64,000 nucleotides of DNA from Betaproteobacteria bacterium (GTDB taxonomy: Bacteria; Pseudomonadota; Gammaproteobacteria; Burkholderiales; Casimicrobiaceae), in assembly GCA_016720425.1 (NCBI GenBank), contig JADKKQ010000001.1:620001-684000 (forward strand), written 5' to 3'. Made by a program: the position numbers and the translations under genes. The stretch's first letter is position 1, and the number at the start of each line of letters is the position of its first letter. Of the stretch, positions 8,509 through 17,912 are shown in pieces. A model generated the notes under the pieces. It had not been told where the DNA came from. It searched no databases and was given only the letters and a program-made list of their open reading frames with translations.

Positions 8509-9309
8509 CTAGAACCAGCCGCGACGTTGGGGGTCGCGGTACAGCCACGCCCGTCCGCCGCTGCGGTCGAACCGCTGCCACTTGCCCTCGGGCTGCGCCA
8601 GCCGGTCGGCGATCGCGTACCAGGAGAGCGGATTGAAGCCGAGCCCGAGGTGGCTGGCCTCGACCTCGATGTTCTCGTGCAGCGGCCCCGACTTCTCGAC
8701 GCAGCACTGCCAGGCGACGACGCCGTCGCTGCGGCTGTAGATCGACGTCACCGGCACCGGCGGCGGGATGCGCAGCGACGCGTGGATCTCGGGCGCGCCG
8801 ATCTTCTGCCCGGTGACGAGCTCGTAGAGGCGCCAGGCGTTGGTGGCCTTGGGATGGCCGGTGAACGGCGTGCCCAGCGTGATCACCAGCCGCACCTGGC
8901 GCGGGGATTCCTTGGCGAACTCGCGGGCGTAGATGCCGCCGAGGCTCCAGCCGATCAGCGACACGCGGCGCTTGTGCCGCTTGCGGATCTCGGCGATGCG
9001 CCCGCGACACGCCTCCAGCACCCCGGGCCGCGGCCCCAGGTTCCGCCGGTGACCCCAGCCGTACGCGACGTAGCCGCGGCTCTCGAGAAAGCGACGCAGC
9101 GGCACCGTGGTCGCGTCGGAGGCCATCATGCCGGGGAACACCAGCACCGGGTGGCCGTCGCCCATCGGCGCGAGATTGAGCAGCGGGCCCAGCGCCACCG
9201 CCGCCCCGTACTCCCAGGGTGCGCGCCACTCGAGCGCCAGGCGCACCAGGCCCGGGGCACGCATGAGCCCGTGTTCGTACCAGTGCTGCGCGTTGTGCAT
9301 GTCCGTCAT
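8509..9309 (-). CDS. Lipase-like alpha/beta hydrolase
   Basis: 266 residues, no signal peptide. VLVFPGMMASDATTVPLRRF is the oxyanion loop region, and LIGWSLGGIYARE carries the nucleophile Ser122. YSRSDGVVAW supplies a likely acid, and ASHLGLGFNPLSWYAIADRL the histidine. The pattern fits class 2 lipase/PGAP1-like hydrolases that lie beside WS/DGAT enzymes. Placed 15 bases after the acyltransferase gene, it may cut or remodel the neutral lipids made there. ATG 9300 (MHNAQHW) is an alternative start three codons downstream. Confidence 0.8.
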   Translation of the reverse strand: MTDMHNAQHWYEHGLMRAPGLVRLALEWRAPWEYGAAVALGPLLNLAPMGDGHPVLVFPGMMASDATTVPLRRFLESRGYVAYGWGHRRNLGPRPGVLEACRGRIAEIRKRHKRRVSLIGWSLGGIYAREFAKESPRQVRLVITLGTPFTGHPKATNAWRLYELVTGQKIGAPEIHASLRIPPPVPVTSIYSRSDGVVAWQCCVEKSGPLHENIEVEASHLGLGFNPLSWYAIADRLAQPEGKWQRFDRSGGRAWLYRDPQRRGWF

Positions 9310-9324
9310 TCCGATGGTTTCGCT

Positions 9325-10740
9325 TCAGGTTCCCGCGCGCGCGCCGGAACCGCGTCCGCATCCCAGCAGTTCATCGTGCGCCGCGTGCAGCGCGCGGACC
9401 AGCGGCGCGAGGTCCGGCACCGCGGTGCGGGCGGCGATGATACCGAAGTCCAGCGAGCCGCAGTAGCTCTGCACGGTGATGTTGAGCCCCAGGCCGTGGG
9501 TGACGATCGACACCGGCCAGGACGTGAGCATCCGGGCGCCGGCGAGGTAGAGCGGGGATCGCGCGCCCCAGACGTTCGAGATCACCAGGTTGGCGAGCGG
9601 CGGGAATGCCGCCAGGTGCTGCGCGCGCCCGTACGCGCCCGCGGCCGCGGCGAGCAGCCAGGGCGCGCCGAGCGTCGGGAAGTCCGTGGGGATGACCGAC
9701 CGCGCCCGCGTGGTGAGCGCCTTGCCGGCGCCGGCGGACGCGCGAATCGCCGCCAGCCGCGCGCGCGGATCGGCGACGTCGGTCGCGAGGCTGGCCAGCA
9801 CCATCGTCGCCCGCGTCGTGCAGGCGGCGTCGCCCGCGGCGCGCAGCGACACCGGCATCGCCGCGACCAGCGGGCGCGCCGGCAGCCCGCCGTGACGGCC
9901 GAGATAGCGCCGCAGCGCCCCGCTTGCAAGCGCCAGCACCACGTCGTTGACGGTGGTCCCGTGGCGGGTCGCGATCGCCTTCACCTCCGTGAGCGGGATC
10001 GAGGCGGTCGCGAAGCGGCGTTCCGCCGTGATGGCCACGTTGAGCACCGTCCGCGGGCTGAGCGTGCGGCGGCGTGCGCCCTCCGGCCGGACTCCCCCGG
10101 CGGCGCCGACCAGGTCCCGCACGACCCGCCCGAGCTCGGGCAGCTGACCGAGCAGCCTGGCGTACTGGCCGGCCGCGTGGCGCAGCGCCGCACCGACCAG
10201 CGCGCCGGCGCCGGGCGTCGATTCGAGGGGGCGCCGACGGGGGCGAGGCGGAGCCCGCGGCTCCGGCGAGGGATCGAGCAGCGCTTCGGCCATCTGCATC
10301 CCGGCGGCGCCGTCGAGCGACGCGTGATGGACTTTCAGGTACCAGGCCACCTGTCCGGAGGCGAGCCCCTCGAACAGGTAGAACCGCCACAGCGGACGCT
10401 TCCGGTCGAGCAGCTCGCCGTGCAGCTCGGCCACCCGGGCCTCCAGTGCGGCCAGCGTGCCGGGCGGCGGCAGGACGACGCGCTGCAGGTGATAGTCGAG
10501 GTCGACGGGCCGGTCCTCGACCCACATCGGGCTTGCCAGATCGAGGGGCAGCGTCGCGAGTCGGCGCCGGAACACGGGCGTCAGGTGCAGCCGGCCCGCC
10601 AGGTGGCGCCGCGCGCGGGCGAAGAAATCTCCGCGCCGGCCGCGTGGCAGTTCGTAGACCTGCAGCGAGCCGACGTGCATCGGCATGGCTTCCGACTCGA
10701 GGTACAGGAACGCGGCGTCGAGTCCGGAAAGGGGCGTCAT
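9325..10740 (-). CDS. Wax ester synthase / diacylglycerol O-acyltransferase (WS/DGAT)
   Basis: 471 residues, the usual length. The start MTPLSGLDAAFLYLESEAMP is the family N-terminal signature and the active-site HHxxxDG motif is HHASLDG at residues 138-144. The C-terminal PLAN-like region appears as FPPLANLVISNVWG and a late GLNITVQSYCGSLDFG. The enzyme transfers acyl groups from acyl-CoA to fatty alcohols or diacylglycerol for storage lipid and is membrane associated. It leads a minus-strand operon with two hydrolases, suggesting storage-lipid synthesis and turnover in one unit. A TATAAT hexamer lies about 130 bases upstream. Confidence 0.93.
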   Translation of the reverse strand: MTPLSGLDAAFLYLESEAMPMHVGSLQVYELPRGRRGDFFARARRHLAGRLHLTPVFRRRLATLPLDLASPMWVEDRPVDLDYHLQRVVLPPPGTLAALEARVAELHGELLDRKRPLWRFYLFEGLASGQVAWYLKVHHASLDGAAGMQMAEALLDPSPEPRAPPRPRRRPLESTPGAGALVGAALRHAAGQYARLLGQLPELGRVVRDLVGAAGGVRPEGARRRTLSPRTVLNVAITAERRFATASIPLTEVKAIATRHGTTVNDVVLALASGALRRYLGRHGGLPARPLVAAMPVSLRAAGDAACTTRATMVLASLATDVADPRARLAAIRASAGAGKALTTRARSVIPTDFPTLGAPWLLAAAAGAYGRAQHLAAFPPLANLVISNVWGARSPLYLAGARMLTSWPVSIVTHGLGLNITVQSYCGSLDFGIIAARTAVPDLAPLVRALHAAHDELLGCGRGSGARAGT

Positions 10741-10871
10741 CGGCTGCGATGTCGGCGCCTGCCGCGGGCCGCCGCGGCATGCCGGCGGACGGGTGCGTTC
10801 GGCGATGGCGGCGACGTCCGTCGCCGGCCTGCGAGGGTGGGCACCGAAGGGTCTCTCAGAGGTCTGCCGCG

Positions 10872-10877
10872 ATTATA
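10872..10877 (-). promoter_or_regulatory. Candidate -10 element for the WS/DGAT operon
   Basis: Perfect TATAAT on the minus strand, about 130 bases before the WS/DGAT start, in otherwise GC-rich sequence. No good -35 hexamer at 16-18 bases, so only the -10 is supported. Confidence 0.35.
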
Positions 10878-10950
10878 GGTCCGGCGGCAGGTTTGCGTTC
10901 GGTTCCCGCGGCAGCCTCGGGGACCGGTGCGCGCTGCGCCCGCGCGCCGT

Positions 10951-10956
10951 CATAAT
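10951..10956 (+). promoter_or_regulatory. Candidate -10 element for cbpA-cbpM
   Basis: CATAAT on the plus strand 30 bases before the cbpA ATG, giving a leader of about 24 bases that contains the GAGGAG ribosome binding site. The -35 region is GC-rich and unconvincing. The site is divergent from the WS/DGAT -10. Confidence 0.35.
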
Positions 10957-10986
10957 GGTGCCATCGAGGTCGGCAGAGGAGCACGG

Positions 10987-11949
10987 ATGAGGTACAAGGA
11001 CTACTACGCGACCCTCGGCTTGAAACGCGGGGCGTCCGCCGACGAGATCAAGGCCGCCTATCGCCGGCTCGCGCGCAAGTACCACCCCGACGTGTCCAAG
11101 GAAAAGGACGCCGAGGAGAAGTTCAAGGAGATGGCCGAGGCCTACGAGACGCTGAAGGATCCGGAGAAGCGCGCCGCGTACGACCAGCTCGGCAGCTATG
11201 CGCCGGGTCAGGAATTCCGTCCGTCGCCCGATTGGAGCCGGCACTACTCGCGCGGGCACGACGGGCAGGCGGAGGGCGGCTTCGAGGACTTCGATCTTTC
11301 CAGCCTGTTCGCGGGCCTGGCCGGAGGCCGGGGCCGGGCCGGCGCGCACCGTGCGGAGCGGCCGTCGGCCGGCAGCGACTACGAGGCGGTCGTCCGCCTT
11401 TCGTTCGAGCAGGCGTTCCACGGCGCGGAAATCGACCTCGAGCTGTCGGTGCTCGAATGGGATGCGGAAGGCGGCATGCGGCGGGTGCCCCATCGGGTCA
11501 AGACGCGCATCCCGCGCGGCGTCACCGACGGCGAGAAGCTGCGCGTCCCGGGCAAGGGGGGCAAGGGGACGCGCGGGGGCCCGGACGGCGACCTCTACCT
11601 CAACATCGAAGTGGCCGAGCACCCGCTGTATCGCGTGTCCGGCATGGATCTCTACGTCGACCTGCCGCTCGCGCCGTGGGAGGCGATCCTGGGCACCAGC
11701 GTGACCCTGCCCACCCCGGGCGGACCGGTGCGGCTCAAGGTGCCGCCCGGCACGCGGGCCGGCCAGCAGTTCCGCCTCGCCGGCCGCGGGCTGGCGCGCG
11801 GCGGCGGCACGGCCGGCCACATGTACGCGCTGGTGCGCATCGAGGTGCCGACGGTCGTCGACGACCGGCAAGGCGCCCTCTACCGCCAGCTGGCCGAGAG
11901 CTCGAACTTCAACCCGCGCGCCCACCTGGATCCGGAGGTGACCCGATGA
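10987..11949 (+). CDS. cbpA: Curved DNA-binding DnaJ-class co-chaperone CbpA
   Basis: 320 residues. The J domain is at 1-70 with His33-Pro34-Asp35 (YHPDVS), followed by a Gly/Arg linker. The DnaJ C-terminal substrate domains follow, including IPRGVTDGEKLRVPGKGGKG and LYVDLPLAPWEAILG. There is no zinc-finger region, which separates CbpA from DnaJ. It stimulates DnaK and can bind curved DNA as a nucleoid protein. ATG 10987 follows GAGGAG; the frame stays open further upstream without a better start. Its stop overlaps the start of cbpM by four bases (ATGA). Confidence 0.93.
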   Translation: MRYKDYYATLGLKRGASADEIKAAYRRLARKYHPDVSKEKDAEEKFKEMAEAYETLKDPEKRAAYDQLGSYAPGQEFRPSPDWSRHYSRGHDGQAEGGFEDFDLSSLFAGLAGGRGRAGAHRAERPSAGSDYEAVVRLSFEQAFHGAEIDLELSVLEWDAEGGMRRVPHRVKTRIPRGVTDGEKLRVPGKGGKGTRGGPDGDLYLNIEVAEHPLYRVSGMDLYVDLPLAPWEAILGTSVTLPTPGGPVRLKVPPGTRAGQQFRLAGRGLARGGGTAGHMYALVRIEVPTVVDDRQGALYRQLAESSNFNPRAHLDPEVTR

Positions 11950-12260
11950 TCGCTCCCGTTGCCGACGCGGTGTGCCTCGACGCGATCGCCGAGGTGAGCT
12001 GGACCGAGCTCGTCGCCGCGGCGGGTCTGCCCGAGGACGAGTTGCGCGAACTGGTGCGCTACGGTGCGCTGGTGCCGCGCGATCCGGAGGCTCCGACCTG
12101 GACGTTCGAAGCCCGCTGGCTGGTGGTGGCGAAGGCGGCGTCGCGGATTCGCCGCGATTTCGAGCTCGATCCCTACGGCGTCAGCGTCGTGCTGAGCTAC
12201 CTTGAGCGGATCGAGCGCCTGGAGGCGGAGATCCGGGCGCTGCACGCGCGACTGGGCTGA
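11946..12260 (+). CDS. cbpM: Chaperone modulator CbpM
   Basis: 104 residues beginning MIAPVADAVCLDAIAEVSWT. It is a small MerR-like helical protein with LVRYGALVPRDPEAPTWTFE and a C-terminal coiled segment YLERIERLEAEIRALHARLG, as in CbpM, which binds the J domain of CbpA and inhibits it. ATG 11946 overlaps the cbpA stop, the classic cbpAM arrangement that keeps the inhibitor in step with the co-chaperone. The TGA stop lies directly against the end of the palindromic element at 12261-12419. Confidence 0.88.
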   Translation: MIAPVADAVCLDAIAEVSWTELVAAAGLPEDELRELVRYGALVPRDPEAPTWTFEARWLVVAKAASRIRRDFELDPYGVSVVLSYLERIERLEAEIRALHARLG

Positions 12261-12419
12261 GAAGGTGTGAACGAATCCCACATGACCGCTCATCCCGTCC
12301 CAACGGCCCCACTCGGCGTTGCCAATGCTCGCCGTAGCTGGGGCTACGGCTGCGCTTTGCGCCTTGATTGGAGCCGTTGGGACGGCCCGCTCGGCCACGC
12401 GGGATTCATTCACACCTTC
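12261..12419. mobile_element. MITE-like palindromic element with terminal inverted repeats and TGA flanks
   Basis: A 159-bp near-palindrome between convergent cbpM and lysR. The left end reads AGAAGGTGTGAACGAATCCC from 12260 and the right end, read on the minus strand from 12420, is AGAAGGTGTGAATGAATCCC, so 19 of 20 bases match. Inside, CGTCCCAACGGC (12296-12307) pairs with GCCGTTGGGACG, and a central GCCGTAG/CTACGGC hairpin sits near 12331-12350. TGA is present directly outside both ends (12258-12260 and 12420-12422), as expected for a 3-bp target duplication. No protein is encoded. It looks like a non-autonomous miniature transposable element. It could also fold as a terminator-like cruciform for both genes. 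Confidence 0.72.
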
Positions 12420-13483
12420 TGACCGCACCGGGATCCCGGCCTGCGGATCGGGTTTCCAGTCGCCGGCGACGGTTTCAGCGCGCCGCTGGCGCAGGCGCGA
12501 CCGCACGGACTCGCCGTCCGAAGGCGCTTGACTGCGCGGGCGGGAGGGTTTGCCGCGAGATCGCGCTCGATTCCGAGCGCGGCGCGGTCGGCGCCGTCGA
12601 TTGCGCGCGCAAGTGCGTCGGCGATCGGCGGCAGGGTCCGCGACTCGAGGCGCAGGATCGCGAACGTCGCGCCGATCGCGGGATCGACGACCGGCAGCGC
12701 GATGACCTCGCCACGCGCCACGGCTGCGGCATTTGCCGACAGGGTCGACAGCAGCACGTGATCGGTCGCTCGGGCGATGTGGCGCATCATTTCGTGCGAC
12801 TCGCAGGCGACGTCCGGCAGCGAGTGGCGCTTTCGTGCTCCGCTGCGGGCCTTGAGCAGTCTATCGGCGATCGATGCGGACAATCGCCCCGTGCAGATCA
12901 GCGGCCAGCCCACGACGTCGGCCAGCGTCAGATCGGGCTTGTCGAGCAGCGGATGACCCGGGCGCACCAGGAACCGACCCTGCCGGAACGACAGCGTCTG
13001 AACCGCGAGATCGGTGCCTTCCTCGGGCGGCGGGGGCGCGGCGACGACCAGGTCGAGCTCCCGGCGGCGCAGCGCTGCGACCAGCGTGACCCAGTTGTCG
13101 TTGACGACGCGCACCGCGACGTCGGGATTCTCGCGCAGGAACGCGGCGACGGCGTCGGCCACGAAGATCGCCGTAGGGAACGTCCCCGACCCCAGGACCA
13201 GGTTGCCGGTGCCCGATCCGCGCAGCGTCGCGACTTCGCGGTCGAGCGCCTCGGCGTGCCCGAGAAGCTCGCGGGCTTGCGCCAGGAACACGCTGCCGAG
13301 GTCGGTCGGCACGACGCGACCCTTGCTTCGGTCGAAGAGCTTGATGCCGGTTCGTCGTTCGAGCTCCTGGATGCTGCGCGTGAGCGCCGGCTGGGTGAGG
13401 TGCTGGGCGCGCGCGGCGCGGGCGAAGCTGCCTTCTTCGGCCAGGGCGCGCGCGTGCCGGAGCAGCCGAAGGTCGAAATCCAT
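12410..13483 (-). CDS. LysR-family transcriptional regulator
   Basis: 357 residues. The N-terminal winged helix is clear: MDFDLRLLRHARALAEEGSF, AARAQHLTQPALTRSIQELE and RRTGIKLFDRSKGRVVPTDL. It is followed by the effector-binding domain (LVLGSGTFPTAIFVADAVAA onward). LysR proteins usually have about 300 residues. The C-terminal 50 or so here are Arg/Pro/Gly-rich and unlike the family, and the last codons and TGA stop lie inside the right arm of the MITE-like element. The tail may therefore be partly new sequence created by the insertion. The gene is divergent from the sulfatase and is the likely regulator of it. Confidence 0.87.
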   Translation of the reverse strand: MDFDLRLLRHARALAEEGSFARAARAQHLTQPALTRSIQELERRTGIKLFDRSKGRVVPTDLGSVFLAQARELLGHAEALDREVATLRGSGTGNLVLGSGTFPTAIFVADAVAAFLRENPDVAVRVVNDNWVTLVAALRRRELDLVVAAPPPPEEGTDLAVQTLSFRQGRFLVRPGHPLLDKPDLTLADVVGWPLICTGRLSASIADRLLKARSGARKRHSLPDVACESHEMMRHIARATDHVLLSTLSANAAAVARGEVIALPVVDPAIGATFAILRLESRTLPPIADALARAIDGADRAALGIERDLAANPPARAVKRLRTASPCGRACASGALKPSPATGNPIRRPGSRCGQKV

Positions 13484-13650
13484 GCGCGCATGTTATCAAA
13501 TGCATGACTGAAACTGATTGGACGAGGGCGCACCAGGGTTCCGACAATGACGCCCTCCGAAACTGCTGCGAGACCATGGCGCGCTGCGTTGCCGCAATCA
13601 CGCTGCGGCGGTGGCAGGGGAGCACGCGCGGCACCACACAGGGAGAGGCG

Positions 13651-15216
<1,566 letters not shown>

Positions 15217-15275
15217 CCGCTCGTTCATCCGCGCCGGCGCGATGTGGATGACGGTTCATTGATCGGGCACGCTCG

Positions 15276-16274
15276 ATGACCAGTCGCACGGTGGCGCGCG
15301 TTGCGTTCGGGACCGCGATCGCCTGGTTGTCGCTGGGCCTGTCGTTCGGGCAGCGTGCCGACCCGCTGCCATCCTGGAACGCCGGCGCGAGCAAGGACCG
15401 CGTCGTGGCCTTCGTCGAGGCGGTCACCACCGTCGGCGGCCGCGACTTCGTCGCCCCGGTCGACCGCGTCGCGGTGTTCGACAACGACGGCACGCTGTGG
15501 TCCGAGCAGCCGATGTACTTTCAGCTCGCCTTCGCGCTCGACCGCGTCAAGGCGCTCGCGCCGAAGCACCCTGAGTGGAAGTCGAAGCAACCGTTCAAAG
15601 CTGCGCTCGAAGGCGACATGAAGACGCTCGCCGCGGCGGGCGAGCATGGCCTGCTGGAAATCGTCGCGGCGTCGCACGCGGGCCTCACCACCGACGAGTT
15701 TGCGGCCGTGGTCAAGGACTGGCTCGCGACCGCGCGCCACGCGCGGTTCGGGCGTCCGTACACCGAGCTCACGTTCGCGCCGATGGTCGAGCTCCTGGCC
15801 TACCTGCGTGCGAACGGCTTCGAGACCTGGATCGTGTCCGGCGGCGGGGTCGAGTTCCTGCGCGCTTTCGCGGCCGGAGCCTACGGGATACCACCGCAGC
15901 AGGTGGTCGGCTCCAGCCTCGAGTTGAAGTACGAGTTGCGCGGCGGCAAGCCAGTGCTCGTGCAGCAGCCGAAGGTCGCGTTCATCGACGACAAGGCAGG
16001 CAAGCCGGTGGGCATCCAGAAGGCGATCGGCAAGCGCCCGATTGCCGCCTTCGGCAACTCGGACGGCGACTTCCAGATGCTCGAGTGGACCACCAGCACG
16101 TCCGGCGCGCGCCTGGGCGTCATCGTCCACCACGACGATGCTGCCCGCGAATACGCCTACGACCGCAAGTCGCCGTTCGGCAGGCTCGCTCGCGGGCTCG
16201 ACGAGGCGGCGGCACGGGGCTGGGTCGTCGTCAGCATGAAAGACGACTGGCGCGCGATCCACGCGCCGCGCTGA
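15276..16274 (+). CDS. HAD-superfamily phosphatase, probably exported
   Basis: 332 residues. The hydrophobic N-terminus (ARVAFGTAIAWLSLGLSFGQ) looks like a signal peptide. The catalytic motif DNDGT (motif I, about residues 69-73), IVSGGG (motif II Ser) and AFGNSDGD (motif IV) are all present with long spacing, typical of the SerB-like, C1-cap HAD group. Such proteins recur beside arylsulfatases. They act on small phosphorylated compounds but substrates are mostly unknown. Here it follows the sulfatase by 59 bases on the same strand, so co-transcription and a shared periplasmic job in releasing sulfate or phosphate are plausible. Confidence 0.82.
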   Translation: MTSRTVARVAFGTAIAWLSLGLSFGQRADPLPSWNAGASKDRVVAFVEAVTTVGGRDFVAPVDRVAVFDNDGTLWSEQPMYFQLAFALDRVKALAPKHPEWKSKQPFKAALEGDMKTLAAAGEHGLLEIVAASHAGLTTDEFAAVVKDWLATARHARFGRPYTELTFAPMVELLAYLRANGFETWIVSGGGVEFLRAFAAGAYGIPPQQVVGSSLELKYELRGGKPVLVQQPKVAFIDDKAGKPVGIQKAIGKRPIAAFGNSDGDFQMLEWTTSTSGARLGVIVHHDDAAREYAYDRKSPFGRLARGLDEAAARGWVVVSMKDDWRAIHAPR

Positions 16275-16317
16275 CCCTTTCCTCCCGGCACCGGATGGGC
16301 GGCCGCGGCGCGCACGT

Positions 16318-17577
16318 TCAATCGAGCGCGCGGCCCCTGGTTTCCGGCATCGCCACGTAGACGAGCACCGCCGCCGCGACGCCGCACAGCGCCATCGCCG
16401 AGGCGGCGAGTCCGACCGAACCGAGGCCGGCAGCGAGCGCCCCGGTGGCGGCCGGCGCGGCGATCACGAGCACCCGGCCGGCACCGTTGCTGATCCAGCC
16501 GGCGGCGATCGCGCGGATCGCCGTCGGGAAGAGCTCGGGAATGTAGACCAGCTGGACCGGCAGGATCGACGTCCCGATGAACACACCGACCATTCCGCCC
16601 AGCGTGATCGCTGCCGTGGAGCCACCGGCGTTGAACGCGATCAGGATTCCGGCGGCGCCGAGCAGCGGCCCGATGACACCGACGACGCGCCGTCCCCAGC
16701 GGTCGAGCAGCCAGCCGGACAGCGGTATGGCCGGAATGCCCATCAGCAACGCGAGACCGAACGTCGTCGATACCAGCGCCGGTGCGAACGCGCGCTCGTT
16801 GACGAGGAAGTAGGCGTAGAACGACGGAAACGTCGAGACGAGGGCGCCGATGAGGCCGAACAGCAGTACGCACAGCACCAGCGACCGGCGATGCGGCTCG
16901 CGCCAGATGGCGAGCGGTGCCCACACGACGCGCGCAGCAGGGATCGCGCGGTCGAGCGCCGCGAAGTGCGTCGTCTCCCGGAGGCCGAGCCGAAGGACGA
17001 AGACCAGCGGCAGCGGGACGAGGCCGAGTGCGTACATCGCACGCCAACCGTAGCCGGCATCCGACAGCGGCCCCAGCGTGAACGCCGCCACGACCCCGCC
17101 GGCGACGTGGGCCGCCATCAGCAGCGAGACAGCGAAGCCGCGGCGCGCGGGCGGAGCCTCCTCGGCGACGACGACGATGGCGAGCGCCAGTTCCGCGAAC
17201 AGGAACATCCGGGCGAGGAGCTGCCACAACACGAAGTCGGGGGGCCGCTGCGCCAGTGCGGTGAGCCCGGTGCAGATGCCGTAGCCGGCGACGGTGATCA
17301 GCAACAGGCGTCGCCGCCCGTAGCGGTCGGCCTGGGCGGTGATCAGCAGCGCGAGCACGGCACCCACGCCGATCAGCGACAGCAGCACGCCGAGCCCGTC
17401 GGGGCCGAGGCCGAAGTCGCGGGCGACGTAGGGCGCGGCAAGCGCCAGGATCGCCTGATCGAAGCCCTCGAAGAACGTGGACGCCGTGACGGCGGCCAGC
17501 AGGCGGCGCTGGTATCCGGTGACGCCGGCAGCCGTCCGGGCGGCGGCCCGTTCCGTGGGCCCGCCGGGTGCGCTCAT
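16318..17577 (-). CDS. MFS transporter, aromatic acid/metabolite:H+ symporter type
   Basis: 419 residues from ATG 17577 (MSAPGGPTER), which has an AGGAG-like site upstream. The frame is open to 17787 but the extra N-terminus is low-complexity. Twelve hydrophobic segments are visible. The MFS signature after TM2 is AQADRYGRRRLLL, the mid-loop copy is LLDRWGRRVVG, and PELFPTAIRAIAAGW near TM10/11 is the sugar/aromatic-acid transporter type. FFEGFDQAILALAAPYVARD in TM1 resembles aromatic acid transporters such as PcaK and MhpT. Substrate unknown. It is convergent with the HAD gene, with 43 bases between. Confidence 0.82.
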   Translation of the reverse strand: MSAPGGPTERAAARTAAGVTGYQRRLLAAVTASTFFEGFDQAILALAAPYVARDFGLGPDGLGVLLSLIGVGAVLALLITAQADRYGRRRLLLITVAGYGICTGLTALAQRPPDFVLWQLLARMFLFAELALAIVVVAEEAPPARRGFAVSLLMAAHVAGGVVAAFTLGPLSDAGYGWRAMYALGLVPLPLVFVLRLGLRETTHFAALDRAIPAARVVWAPLAIWREPHRRSLVLCVLLFGLIGALVSTFPSFYAYFLVNERAFAPALVSTTFGLALLMGIPAIPLSGWLLDRWGRRVVGVIGPLLGAAGILIAFNAGGSTAAITLGGMVGVFIGTSILPVQLVYIPELFPTAIRAIAAGWISNGAGRVLVIAAPAATGALAAGLGSVGLAASAMALCGVAAAVLVYVAMPETRGRALD

Positions 17578-17912
17578 CGGCTCGTCGCTCCTGCCCGCAG
17601 CCCGGCTGGGCGAGCCGCGCCCGGCGAAGCCGTCGGCGCCCACGAATCCGGCACTGCGACCGCCATCGACGTCATGTGACCGCTCTTCCGTCATGCGACG
17701 CCGGCCGGGCGCCGGGATCGACTGCCCGTCCGGATCGGCGGTGCCGATCCATGCGCGCAGCGCATTGTATCCAAACCCCGTATGCATTGGACGGCGGCGG
17801 TCGAACTGGCCACAATCCGCTGCTTTGCAACTGCGCCACAGGCCGCCGGTCTTCGACGTGACCGCGCGGGCAGGGGCACCGGACGTCGACCATCCAGGGG
17901 AGAAGCAAGCTC

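Noticed and set aside
13481..13492. CATGCGCGCATG palindrome at the lysR start as an operator
   Set aside because: It contains the start codon of lysR and alternating GC sequence that arises easily by chance; not enough for a regulatory site.
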